A stretch of DNA of 17,898 nucleotides from Deltaproteobacteria bacterium (GTDB taxonomy: Bacteria > Myxococcota > Polyangia > Haliangiales > Haliangiaceae), in assembly GCA_018262455.1 (NCBI GenBank), contig JAGSPR010000088.1, positions 1-17,898 of the forward strand, read 5' to 3'. Shown piece after piece: positions 5,275-13,249 of the stretch. Positions within the stretch are counted from its first letter, which is position 1, and each line of letters starts with the position of its first letter. The notes under the pieces are model-generated. The model saw nothing but the letters and a program-made list of their open reading frames with translations, ran no database searches and was not told the origin of the DNA. A program made the translations under genes and the position numbers.

Positions 5275-7146
5275 GTGAGCCGCCCCACAGATCCGGAGCT
5301 CTACCGACTGTTCGAGCGATCCCCGATCGGGATGTACCGATCGACCCAGGACGGCAAGTTCCTCTACGTCAACCCGGCGCTCGCGACCATGCTCGGCTAC
5401 TCGATCGACGAGCTGCTCGAGACCAACCTCAACACCCAGATCTGCGCCGACGCCACCCAGCGGCTACGGATGTTCGCCGAGTACCGCGACCGAGGCGTCA
5501 TCGACGGGGTCCGGGTCCACTGGAAGCGGCGCGACGGCATACCGCTCACGGTCCAGATCTATGGTCACTTCGTCGAAAACGAGGGCGAGCACGGGGAAGC
5601 CAGCTTCGATGCATCCGTGCTCGACGTCACCGCGATCGAGGCTGCCGACGCCAAGCTCGCCAGCCAGCGCGAGGAGGTCGCGCGCACCGCGACGATCCTC
5701 GACCTCGTCGTGCGGCAGATGCCCGCGATCTACTGGCTCGTCGATCCCGAGCTGCGGCTGTCGCGCACGGGCGGCGCGGTCGCGCAGATCCTCGGCTACC
5801 ACCCCGACACGTACCTCGGCCAGACGCTGCACGAGATCCTCCGTGACGCTCCGGCCTCGAACGATCCGATCGCCGCGCACCAGCGTGCGCTCGCCGGCGA
5901 GACGGTCACCTACGAGTCCGAGTACCTGGGCAAGCAGCTCGCCAACACGCTGTGTCCGCACCGCATCGACGGTGTCATCCACGGCGTGATCGGCACCGCC
6001 ATCGATGTCACGGCCTCGCGCGCCATCGAGCGCCGGATGGTCGACGCCCAGCGCGCCGAGAGCCTCGGCGTGCTCGCCGGCGGCCTCGCGCACGACTTCA
6101 ACAACCTGCTGGTCGCCATCCTCGGCAACGCCGATCTCGGGCTACGCGACACCGTCCCCGGTGCCCCCGGCCGCAGCTCCCTCGAGAACATCCGGGTGGC
6201 CAGCCTGCGTGCCGCCGAGCTCACCGATCAGCTCCTGGCGTATGCCGGGCGCGGCGGCGTGTCGGCCGGCCGGGTCGTCGTGCGTCCGGTCGTCGAGGAG
6301 CTGGTCCGGATCTCGGCGCCGACGATGCCGGCGAACGTCGCGATCCGCGTCGAGATCGCGGACGACCTCGCGATCCAGGGCGATGCCGCGCAGATCCGGC
6401 AGGTCCTGCTGAACCTCGTCACCAACGCACGCGATGCCCTCGGCGAGGCCACGGGCTCGATCGCCATCACCGCCCGGCTCGTGCACACCACGGAGGCCAG
6501 CAGCCCCGACGACATCATCAGCGTGCCGATCGGCTCGTACGTGCAGCTCGACATCGCCGACGACGGTCCGGGCATCGACAGCGACACCCGGCGCCGGATC
6601 TTCGAGCCGTTCTTCACCACCAAGCGCACCGGCCACGGCCTCGGGCTCGCCGCCGTCCTCGGCATCGTGCGCTCGCACATGGGCGGCCTCCGCCTGGTGT
6701 CGGCGCCGGGCGAAGGCACCCGCTTCGAGGTGCTGTGGCCTGTCACCACCCCTGCCGCCGAACCCGCCGTGCCGGTCGCCCCCTCACCCGCCCGCCGCAC
6801 CGTGCTCGTGATCGACGACGAGGATCTCGTCCGCGATGTCGTCGCCCGCATGATCGAGGACCTCGGCTACGCCGCCATCACGGCCGCGGATGGCGAGACC
6901 GGCCTCGCGCTCGTCGAGCAGCAGGTCATCGATGCCGTGCTCGTCGATCTGTCGATGCCGCAGATGAGCGGTGCCGAGGTCGTCGCTGCCCTGCGGGTGT
7001 CCAACCCCGCGCTGCCCGTGATCCTGTGCACCGGCTTCGATCGCGACCGCCGCGGCCCCATCCAGGCCGATGCCTACCTGCCGAAGCCGTTTCGCATCGA
7101 GGCGCTCGAGCAGCTGCTCGCCCAGGTCCTGCGTCCGCGGTCGTGA
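5275..7146 (+). CDS. PAS-PAS hybrid histidine kinase with C-terminal receiver domain
   Basis: This 623-residue cytoplasmic sensor kinase has no membrane segment or signal peptide. PAS 1 spans about 9-123 (LFERSPIGMYRS, then FLYVNPALATMLGY). A short helical linker leads to PAS 2 at about 140-255 (MPAIYWLVDPELRL). The dimerisation and phosphoacceptor region carries His273 in GLAHDFNNLL. The ATPase domain shows LLNLVTNARDAL, DDGPGID, FEPFFTTK and GHGLGLAAV. A receiver domain follows at about 507-620, with phosphoacceptor Asp558 in VLVDLSMPQMSG and Lys604 in LPKPF. There is no output domain, so phosphate must pass to a separate protein or the receiver modulates the kinase. The GTG at 5275 is chosen because the PAS fold begins at once and the frame upstream overlaps the phosphofructokinase gene. 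The signal sensed is unknown. Confidence 0.9.
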   Translation: MSRPTDPELYRLFERSPIGMYRSTQDGKFLYVNPALATMLGYSIDELLETNLNTQICADATQRLRMFAEYRDRGVIDGVRVHWKRRDGIPLTVQIYGHFVENEGEHGEASFDASVLDVTAIEAADAKLASQREEVARTATILDLVVRQMPAIYWLVDPELRLSRTGGAVAQILGYHPDTYLGQTLHEILRDAPASNDPIAAHQRALAGETVTYESEYLGKQLANTLCPHRIDGVIHGVIGTAIDVTASRAIERRMVDAQRAESLGVLAGGLAHDFNNLLVAILGNADLGLRDTVPGAPGRSSLENIRVASLRAAELTDQLLAYAGRGGVSAGRVVVRPVVEELVRISAPTMPANVAIRVEIADDLAIQGDAAQIRQVLLNLVTNARDALGEATGSIAITARLVHTTEASSPDDIISVPIGSYVQLDIADDGPGIDSDTRRRIFEPFFTTKRTGHGLGLAAVLGIVRSHMGGLRLVSAPGEGTRFEVLWPVTTPAAEPAVPVAPSPARRTVLVIDDEDLVRDVVARMIEDLGYAAITAADGETGLALVEQQVIDAVLVDLSMPQMSGAEVVAALRVSNPALPVILCTGFDRDRRGPIQADAYLPKPFRIEALEQLLAQVLRPRS

Positions 7147-7172
7147 GCAGCCCTCGGAGTGCGCCGAGCATC

Positions 7173-7178
7173 TATCGT
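7173..7178 (+). promoter_or_regulatory. Candidate -10 box (TATCGT) for the SCP2-like gene
   Basis: TATCGT ends 7 nt before the ATG at 7186, with no ribosome-binding site between. It supports that ATG over an in-frame GTG at 7159, which would place the box inside the coding region. Confidence 0.5.
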
Positions 7179-7185
7179 GCAGCGC

Positions 7186-7569
7186 ATGACCTACGAGTTC
7201 CTGTCCGACCCCTGGTTCCAGCAGATCGAGCAGCTCATCGCGGCGGCCGGCGACCTGAAGATCCCCGAGCCGATGAAGGTGGCGGTCAACGTCACGATCA
7301 AGTCGCCGAAAGGCGAGACGCACCTGTTCATCAACGAAGGGCTGTTCACCCGCGGACATCAGCCCGGCGTGGACACGATGCTGACGCTCGACGCCGGGCT
7401 CGCGCGCAAGCTATTCGTCGACGGTGACATGGTCGCTGGCGTCCAGGCCTTCCTCGCCGGCGAGGTGACCGTGGAAGGCGATCTCGCGAAGGTCGTCGCG
7501 ATGCAGACCGTCGAGCCGAGCGAGCCGCAGAAGCAGCTGACCGTGCGGATCGCCGCGATCACGGCCTGA
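7186..7569 (+). CDS. SCP2 sterol-transfer-type lipid-binding protein
   Basis: This single-domain protein of 127 residues resembles the SCP2/sterol-carrier fold, a hydrophobic pocket that binds lipids or acyl-CoA in the cytoplasm. The diagnostic part is the C-terminal half: VDTMLTLDAG, then VAGVQAFLAGEVTVEGDLAK, matching the family pattern of a strand, a helix with A/F-x-x-G and the K/TVEGD strand. The N-terminus (FLSDPWFQQIEQLI) is the usual first helix. There is no signal peptide. It starts 39 bases after the hybrid kinase gene and converges with the TPR gene, leaving only 4 bases between stops, too few for a terminator outside coding sequence. Ligand and pathway cannot be told from the context. 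Confidence 0.8.
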   Translation: MTYEFLSDPWFQQIEQLIAAAGDLKIPEPMKVAVNVTIKSPKGETHLFINEGLFTRGHQPGVDTMLTLDAGLARKLFVDGDMVAGVQAFLAGEVTVEGDLAKVVAMQTVEPSEPQKQLTVRIAAITA

Positions 7570-7573
7570 CCTG

Positions 7574-10500
7574 CTACAGCCGCGTGGCGGTCTCCGTATC
7601 GACGATCACCGCGAACGCATCCGGCGCGCGGCGCAGCTCGAATGCCTGCGGCCAGCGCTCGGGCTGGAGCTGGCCGAGCTCGCGCTCGCACATCCGCGAC
7701 CACTCGCTGAACCAGCCGAGCTTCGTCGAGGTGACGAGGCAGCCCTGGTACGACGCCACCGCGTCGGCCTCGAGCGGCTCGGCCACCTCCTCGAGCCGCT
7801 CGCAGTAGGCGACCGCGGTGTCCTCCGCGAACGGGCCGCTCCGCAGGTCCGCAGGGATCTCGGCACGGAACAGCTGGACCGAGAAGCCCTGCAGGATCGC
7901 TCCGAGCCGTGCAGCCGAGGCGATCGCGACCGCGCCGTCGCCCAGCGCGATGATCGCCTCGTACTGCTTGCGCATCGCGGCCCCGAGCGCGAGCTTCTTG
8001 TTGTACCAGCCACCGAACCGCTGCTGCGACCGCGCCGCGATCTCCGGCTTGCGGCGATCGAAGTCGAGCCCGGTCGGGATCGGCATCGCGAGGTACTGCT
8101 CGTACTCGCGCTCGATCCGATTGAACCGCGCGAGCGCGTAGTGGTAGAGCGCGCCGCGCGGATCGCCGGTGATCTTGCCGGCCTGCTCGTAGGCGGCGAT
8201 GGCGCTGGCGAACGCCGCCATGGCGGCCTTCGTCTTGCGATCGTCGCGCGGGACCATCGTCAGCTCGGCGTGGGACTCGTCGCCGCACCGCTTCGGGATC
8301 CCGGCGGGCTGCGCGCGCAGCTGGTTTCCCACCCGGCCGAGCGACGCTGTTCGCACGACGCGCATGCACGCGCCGTCGACAGTCTTGACGGGACACGAGG
8401 CTTGCCACAATGCCTGGCCGAGCTTGCCCCACGCGGTCACGAGGCGATCGGCGCCACCGGACGCGCCGTAGCTGTCGATGTACGACCGCAGGTGGCGCGC
8501 GAGGACGTCGAGATCGCCTTGCTTCTCGTAGATCGAAGTCAGGCTCCAGGACGCGGTGGCGGCCTCGGCCGGGCGCTGCTTGCCGAACATCTCGATGAAC
8601 TTCTTGGTGTCGGCGATCGCCTTGACGTCGTCGCCGATGCCCTTGCGGAACTGGACGGCATCGGAGAGCGCGCCGAACGCATCCTGCTGGCGGCCGTACT
8701 TCGTCGCGTACAGCTCGAGCTTCTCGGCCGCTTCCTTGTAGTACGCGATCGAGCCGTAGACGTTGCCGAGCCGGGCGACCGAGCGCGCGGTCAGCGTGGA
8801 GCTCGGAAACAGCTGCTGGAGCAGCTCGTAGACCTGCTTTGCGGCGCCGACCGACTTGCCGAGCTCGTAGCAGACCCCGGCGTTGTAGAGCAGCTCGTCG
8901 GCATCGCCGGCCAGCGGATCGAGGTTGTACGCCCGGAGGTACTGCTCGCCGCACGCGACGTACCTGGGGATGTCCGCGGTCTGCTTGGCCTCGGCCTCGA
9001 GCCGCTCCGCCCCCTTGCGCACGGCCTGACGCCGTAGCTTGCCGACGGTCTTCTCGAGCGCGGGATGCGCCGCGAGGAATGGCGCCGGGAGCTGCTCGGC
9101 GTACGCGAGCATCGCGTCGTAACGCTGTTGCCGGTTGTAGCCGTCGAGCACGAAGTGGGCGGCGGTCTCGGCGGCCTCGTGGTCGGGATGCTGCGCGACG
9201 AGCTGCTCGAAGATCGGGATCGCCTGGGCGAAATGATCGTAGCGGCGCAGCAGGTTCGCCTTGTGGAACGTGACGTCGATCCGCTCGCTGTCCTTCGGAT
9301 CGTTCACGGCGGCGAGGTAACCGTCGTAGGCCGCGAGCAGCTGCTGCTCGCGCGCCGGGATCGGGTTCGGCGTGGCGACGCGGGCATACGCGGCCTCCTC
9401 GACGACGGCCACGCGATCGACGCGCGGATCGACCGCGAGCGCCTTCATCCACGCGAGCATCGCGGCATCGGCAGCGACCTGGACGAGCCTGGCGTCGACC
9501 CGCTTGCTGACGGCGACCTCGGTGAACGCGCGGGCCACCTCCTCCCAGCGCTGGGTCGCCAGCCGCGGCGCGGTCTCCCGCTCGGCGCTGACCCACGCCA
9601 GCTCGGCGGCGAAGTACTGGGTCTCGCCGAAGTCCGGCGCGTCGTGAAACGCGCCGAGGTAGGCGCGATACAGCCGGCCCGCGAGCGCGGGCAACGCGGG
9701 GTTCTCGGCCTTCGCCAGCTCCTGGTGATAGGCCCGGGCGAGCTGGCCCGACATCTCGGCGGCGGCGTCGTGGCACTCGATCGACGCGGCCTTCGGCAGC
9801 GCCTTGCGATCGCGCAGCGCCACGTAGAGCCTCACCAGCTGCTCGACCTCGTGCACCTTGTCGTCGTTGGTGCCGGCGGCCAGCATCGCGCGCGCGACCG
9901 AGTGCTGCCACAGGCACACGTTGGGGCTCGTCGGGCGCTCCGTCATGAGCTGGCGGAACACGTAGATCGCCTTGTCGTGCTTGCCCTGATCCAGGTAGAG
10001 GTCGCCGAGGATCTCGAGCATGGCGAGGCCACTGTCCCCATCGCGCCCACGCCCGGCATCGATCCGCCGGAACGCCGGCAGCGCCTTGTCGGCCTTGCCG
10101 ATCTCGGCGTAGGCGCGCACGAAGTCGTGCTTGGCCGCGCGGTGGAGCACGGCCTTGTCAGGATCGCTGCGCGTCTGCTGCGCAACCTGGTTGAACGCCT
10201 GGAGGGCCTCGGTCGGCTTGCCGAGGTTGAGGTCGACCCAGCCGAGCTTGTACTGCGCGTAGAGGTACACCGAGGACTGCGGGAACTTGAGGACCTGGCG
10301 ATACCGCGCCTCGGCGTCGGCGAGCTGCCTGGCGTCGAAGTGATACTCGGCGAACGCGAGGTGGGCCTCCGGCACGTAGCGCGAGTTGGGATAGTTCTTC
10401 AGCAGCCGGTCGTACGCCGCGCGCGCCTCCTTGCGGTAGTTCGCGCTCTGCAGCGTGTAGGCGAAATAGAACATCGCCGTATCGATCTTCGGATAGCGCG

Positions 10501-11017
10501 CGAAGATCGGCTTGTTCATCAGCGCCTGGTAGGTGTCGATCGATCCGAGCAGCGCGGCCTTGGCCTGCTGCTGGTGAAAGGCGATCGTCGCGTTCAGGGT
10601 GACCCTGCGCGTCGGTTCGACCTCCTTGCCGAGCGCGATCTCGGCCTCGATCGCCTTCAGCCGGTGGAACCGATGCGACCTGGCGTAGATCTCGCCGAGC
10701 CGGAAGTAGTAATCGGCCTTCTCGTCGGCGTTGCTATCCGGGGTGTGCTCGATCAGGTCCTTGAGCAGCGCGATCTGCTCGGCGTGGATGGTGCCGAGCA
10801 GGCCCTGGACGTTCAGGATCTCGGTGCTCGTGGTGGAGGGGCCGGCGGGCTGGTCCGTTCGGGCGACCGGCCTGCTCCGTTCGGTGAGCTTGATGGGGGG
10901 CTTGACCTCCGCGGAGTGGGTGAACTTGTCGGCCCGGGCGTCGGAATGAGCCGAGCCGAGCGCGACGACGAGCGCAGGGAGCACGAATGAAGCGACACGA
11001 GACAGTCGGGTGACCAT
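7574..11017 (-). CDS. Large exported tetratricopeptide-repeat protein
   Basis: This 1147-residue protein begins with a signal peptide (MVTRLSRVASFVLPALVVALG, likely cleaved after ARA at residue 29) with no lipobox, so a soluble periplasmic location is expected. From about residue 80 nearly the whole chain is helical repeats of the TPR type, for example YVPEAHLAFAEYHFDARQL, YAQYKLGWVDLNLGKPTEAL and LEILGDLYLDQGKHDKAI, with further units around residues 580-900. The C-terminal 250 residues are helical but less clearly repetitive. No catalytic motif is seen; the family role is scaffolding of protein complexes. Gliding-motility or envelope-assembly roles are known for some myxobacterial TPR proteins, but nothing here proves one. 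The ATG at 11017 has a strong ribosome-binding site; the frame stays open upstream as a shadow across the response-regulator gene. It is divergent from the efflux operon. Confidence 0.85.
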   Translation of the reverse strand: MVTRLSRVASFVLPALVVALGSAHSDARADKFTHSAEVKPPIKLTERSRPVARTDQPAGPSTTSTEILNVQGLLGTIHAEQIALLKDLIEHTPDSNADEKADYYFRLGEIYARSHRFHRLKAIEAEIALGKEVEPTRRVTLNATIAFHQQQAKAALLGSIDTYQALMNKPIFARYPKIDTAMFYFAYTLQSANYRKEARAAYDRLLKNYPNSRYVPEAHLAFAEYHFDARQLADAEARYRQVLKFPQSSVYLYAQYKLGWVDLNLGKPTEALQAFNQVAQQTRSDPDKAVLHRAAKHDFVRAYAEIGKADKALPAFRRIDAGRGRDGDSGLAMLEILGDLYLDQGKHDKAIYVFRQLMTERPTSPNVCLWQHSVARAMLAAGTNDDKVHEVEQLVRLYVALRDRKALPKAASIECHDAAAEMSGQLARAYHQELAKAENPALPALAGRLYRAYLGAFHDAPDFGETQYFAAELAWVSAERETAPRLATQRWEEVARAFTEVAVSKRVDARLVQVAADAAMLAWMKALAVDPRVDRVAVVEEAAYARVATPNPIPAREQQLLAAYDGYLAAVNDPKDSERIDVTFHKANLLRRYDHFAQAIPIFEQLVAQHPDHEAAETAAHFVLDGYNRQQRYDAMLAYAEQLPAPFLAAHPALEKTVGKLRRQAVRKGAERLEAEAKQTADIPRYVACGEQYLRAYNLDPLAGDADELLYNAGVCYELGKSVGAAKQVYELLQQLFPSSTLTARSVARLGNVYGSIAYYKEAAEKLELYATKYGRQQDAFGALSDAVQFRKGIGDDVKAIADTKKFIEMFGKQRPAEAATASWSLTSIYEKQGDLDVLARHLRSYIDSYGASGGADRLVTAWGKLGQALWQASCPVKTVDGACMRVVRTASLGRVGNQLRAQPAGIPKRCGDESHAELTMVPRDDRKTKAAMAAFASAIAAYEQAGKITGDPRGALYHYALARFNRIEREYEQYLAMPIPTGLDFDRRKPEIAARSQQRFGGWYNKKLALGAAMRKQYEAIIALGDGAVAIASAARLGAILQGFSVQLFRAEIPADLRSGPFAEDTAVAYCERLEEVAEPLEADAVASYQGCLVTSTKLGWFSEWSRMCERELGQLQPERWPQAFELRRAPDAFAVIVDTETATRL

Positions 11018-11020
11018 GGG

Positions 11021-11028
11021 TTCCTTCC
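11021..11028 (-). promoter_or_regulatory. Strong ribosome-binding site of the TPR gene
   Basis: On the minus strand GGAAGGAA lies 3 nt before the ATG at 11017 (AGGA core 4 nt away). It fixes this start, which also begins the signal peptide. It contrasts with the neighbouring leaderless-type starts, which have no such purine run. Confidence 0.7.
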
Positions 11029-11206
11029 AGGCGAGGCGAGAACCGGCGGCTTGTGGAGCGAGACAGAGACCGGGGCGCGCAGTTGCACCGGGCGCATCGA
11101 TCTTCGCGGTCCGGACGCCCAGGCTTTCCTGGAGACAACATCGTGACGACCTCGTGCCCGCGGTGTTGTGAACTGTGAAGAGCGAGCGGAATGGCGCCGG
11201 TGTCGG

Positions 11207-11212
11207 TATCCT
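11207..11212 (+). promoter_or_regulatory. Candidate -10 box (TATCCT) of the efflux operon
   Basis: TATCCT ends 6 nt before the GTG at 11219. The G run directly before the GTG is too close to act as a normal ribosome-binding site. No consensus -35 is seen at the expected distance, which would fit a promoter that needs the phosphorylated regulator. Confidence 0.5.
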
Positions 11213-11218
11213 GCAGGG

Positions 11219-11929
11219 GTGACCGACGCGCCGCTCCCCTCGATCAAGGTCTTGCTCGTCGAGGACGACACGCGCCTCGCGCAGCTCACGGCGCGCTACC
11301 TCGAGAGCCACGGCGTCCTCGTGACCGTCGCGAGCGACGGGATCGGGGGCCAGGCCGAGGCGCTGCGCCGGCAGTACGACTGCATCGTGCTCGACCTGAT
11401 GCTGCCCGGTCGCGACGGGATCGAGGTGACGCGCGAGCTGCGGGCGCGGACCGACGTGCCGATCGTGATGGTCACCGCCCGTGGCGAGGAGGCCGATCGC
11501 GTGCTCGGGCTCGAGGTCGGCGCCGACGACTACATGACCAAGCCGTTCTCGCCGCGCGAGCTGCTCGCGAGGATCCGCGCGACCGTGCGACGGGTTCGAG
11601 GCCAGGCGGGGCCGACGCACCAGATGCTCCAGGTCGGTGGGCTCGCGCTCGACCCGGCGAGGATGACGGTGGTGCTCGACGGCAAGCCGATCGAGGTCAC
11701 CGCCTACGAGTTCGCGATCTTGCGCGCGCTCGCACAGCGGCCAGGGCGCGTGCTGTCGCGCGAGCAGCTGCTCGACGTCGCCAAGGGGTCGGCCGAGCTG
11801 TCGTTCGACCGCTCGATCGACGTCCACGTGTCGCGGCTCCGCGCCAAGCTCGGTGATGACAGCCGCAACCCCAGGCTCCTGAAGACGGTGCGCGGCGTCG
11901 GCTACCTGCTCGCGGGCGGTGACTCGTGA
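11219..11929 (+). CDS. OmpR/PhoB-family response regulator
   Basis: This 236-residue DNA-binding regulator is the first gene of the efflux operon. The receiver domain (about 9-122) shows the acidic pocket VEDD at 14-17, phosphoacceptor Asp59 in VLDLMLPGRDG, Thr86 in MVTARG and Lys108 in TKPFSP. A winged-helix DNA-binding domain follows at about 135-232, with LTAYEF-like VTAYEFAILRAL, the recognition-helix region FDRSIDVHVSRLRAKLG and the wing VRGVGYLL. The GTG at 11219 is preferred because the receiver starts soon after and a TAnnnT box stands 6 nt upstream; an in-frame ATG at 11168 would add non-conserved sequence. Its stop overlaps the sensor-kinase GTG by four bases, so it most likely pairs with that kinase. 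It probably controls this operon; further targets are unknown. Confidence 0.93.
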   Translation: MTDAPLPSIKVLLVEDDTRLAQLTARYLESHGVLVTVASDGIGGQAEALRRQYDCIVLDLMLPGRDGIEVTRELRARTDVPIVMVTARGEEADRVLGLEVGADDYMTKPFSPRELLARIRATVRRVRGQAGPTHQMLQVGGLALDPARMTVVLDGKPIEVTAYEFAILRALAQRPGRVLSREQLLDVAKGSAELSFDRSIDVHVSRLRAKLGDDSRNPRLLKTVRGVGYLLAGGDS

Positions 11930-13224
11930 GCCGACGCCGGCTCGTCCTCCGGGTCTACGGGTTCGCGGCGGCGCTGTCGCTCGTGACGATGGTGGCGCTG
12001 CTGATCCTGCCCCGCTACGTGCGCACGGCGCGCTACCTCGAGCCGCAGGCGGCCCTGCTGCAGTACCTCGTCGAGCGGTGGTCGCTGAAGGATCCGGCGA
12101 AGTTCGAGGCGACGATGGCGCGGATCGAGCCGCGATTGCGCGGCAAGCTGTCGCTGTTCGACACCAGCGGCACCCTCGTGCGCACCACCATCGAGCCCCC
12201 CCTCGATCCACCCGACGAGGCCGAGCGCGCAGCGCTGACGCACGAGAAGTGGGCGCTGTCGACCGGGCGAATCGTGGTGCGCAGCGACGACGGCACGATG
12301 CTCGGCGTCTACGCGCCGAATCGGCCCGGGTTCCCGTGGTTCTACGTCCTGCCGATGTGCGGCGCGATCCTCGTGCTCGTCGGCGCCGCCTCGATCTGGT
12401 TCTCGCGGCGCCTCGCGCGTCCGCTCGGCAAGCTCGCGACCGCGGCCCACCGGTTCGGGGCCGGCGACCTCACGGCCCGCGCCGCGCTGCATCGCCGGGA
12501 CGAGCTCGGTGACGTGGGGCGCGCGTTCGACGACATGGCCGATCGGACCGCCGCGGTCCTCCACGCTCAGCGTCAGCTGATGGGAGATGTCTCGCACGAG
12601 CTGCGCACGCCGCTCGCCCGGATCCGGGTGGCGCTCGAGCTCGCGGCCGAGGATCCGGTCGCGGCGCGGGACGTGCTCGTCGATGTCGGCGTCGATCTCG
12701 ACGAGATCGATCAGCTGATCGGCGACATCCTGACGACCTCGCGGCTCGATGGCGATGCCCGGCTCGCGCGCCAACCCACCCCGCTCGCCGAGCTCGCCGA
12801 CCGCGCCGCCCAGCGGTTCACCGCCCGCCATCCCGGCCGGGTCCTCGAGCACGAGGTGACCGGCGGCGACCGCGACCTCGAATGCGACCCGGTGCTGCTC
12901 CGGCGCGCGATCGACAACCTGCTCGATAACGCCGCGAAGTACTCCGAGCCGACCAGCCCGGTGCGGTTCGTGGTCCAGCCGAACGGGACGCGGATCGCGT
13001 TCGAGATCATCGACCACGGGATCGGGATGACTCCGGACGAGCTGGAGCGCGCGTTCACGCCGTTCTGGCGCGCCGATGGCAGCCGGACCCGCAAGACCGG
13101 TGGCGTGGGGCTCGGGCTCGCGCTGGCGCGACGGATCGCGCGGGCGCACGGGGGAGACGTCTCCCTGGTGTCGTCGACCGGAAATGGAACCACGGCACGC
13201 CTCGAAGTCCCGATCGCGGCGTAA
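11926..13224 (+). CDS. Membrane sensor histidine kinase, EnvZ/CpxA-type
   Basis: This 432-residue inner-membrane kinase is the partner of the preceding regulator. Transmembrane helix 1 is at about 9-29 and helix 2 at about 139-159, enclosing a periplasmic sensor region of about 108 residues with no fold I recognise. HAMP follows at about 159-212 (RRLARPLGKLATAAHRFGAG). The H box DVSHELRTPLARIR carries phosphoacceptor His224. The ATPase domain has DNLLDNAAKYSE, DHGIGMTPDEL and GGVGLGLALARRI. All catalytic boxes are intact. The start is a GTG sharing four bases (GTGA) with the regulator stop, so translation is coupled. Position in the operon suggests it senses the export substrate or the envelope damage the pump relieves; this is inference. 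Confidence 0.93.
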   Translation: MSRRRLVLRVYGFAAALSLVTMVALLILPRYVRTARYLEPQAALLQYLVERWSLKDPAKFEATMARIEPRLRGKLSLFDTSGTLVRTTIEPPLDPPDEAERAALTHEKWALSTGRIVVRSDDGTMLGVYAPNRPGFPWFYVLPMCGAILVLVGAASIWFSRRLARPLGKLATAAHRFGAGDLTARAALHRRDELGDVGRAFDDMADRTAAVLHAQRQLMGDVSHELRTPLARIRVALELAAEDPVAARDVLVDVGVDLDEIDQLIGDILTTSRLDGDARLARQPTPLAELADRAAQRFTARHPGRVLEHEVTGGDRDLECDPVLLRRAIDNLLDNAAKYSEPTSPVRFVVQPNGTRIAFEIIDHGIGMTPDELERAFTPFWRADGSRTRKTGGVGLGLALARRIARAHGGDVSLVSSTGNGTTARLEVPIAA

Positions 13225-13239
13225 GGTGCTGGAATTAAC

Positions 13240-13243
13240 GAGG
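13240..13243 (+). promoter_or_regulatory. Ribosome-binding site that decides a TTG start
   Basis: GAGG (within ACGAGG, 13238-13243) lies 6 nt before the TTG at 13250, ideal spacing. An in-frame GTG at 13226 has no such site. The longer string GAGGTACGAG at 13240-13249 recurs at 16499-16508, just before the channel-protein ATG. Confidence 0.6.
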
Positions 13244-13249
13244 TACGAG

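Larger units (their letters stand above)
11018..11218. promoter_or_regulatory. Divergent intergenic region between the TPR gene and the efflux operon
   Basis: This 201-base stretch must hold the promoters of both flanking units. It contains an imperfect inverted repeat with outer arms ACAACA (11135-11140) and TGTTGT (11164-11169), extended inward to 8 of 9 matches. It also has a direct repeat TGTGAAC-TGTGAAG (11168-11181) and a small hairpin CCAGG/CCTGG (11119-11132). OmpR-family regulators usually bind direct repeats, so the TGTGAA pair is a candidate autoregulatory site, although its 7-base period is shorter than the usual 10-11. No small gene is convincing here. Confidence 0.35.

Noticed and set aside
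9065..10990. Long plus-strand open frame (641 codons) opposite the TPR gene
   Set aside because: It is rich in Arg, Gly, Leu, Val and Asp with no domain, and mirrors TPR codons in antisense, a known effect of high GC3.
11018..12211. Upstream extension of the TPR frame
   Set aside because: It runs antisense through the response regulator and kinase, is not TPR-like, and would bury the signal peptide; the ATG at 11017 has a strong ribosome-binding site.
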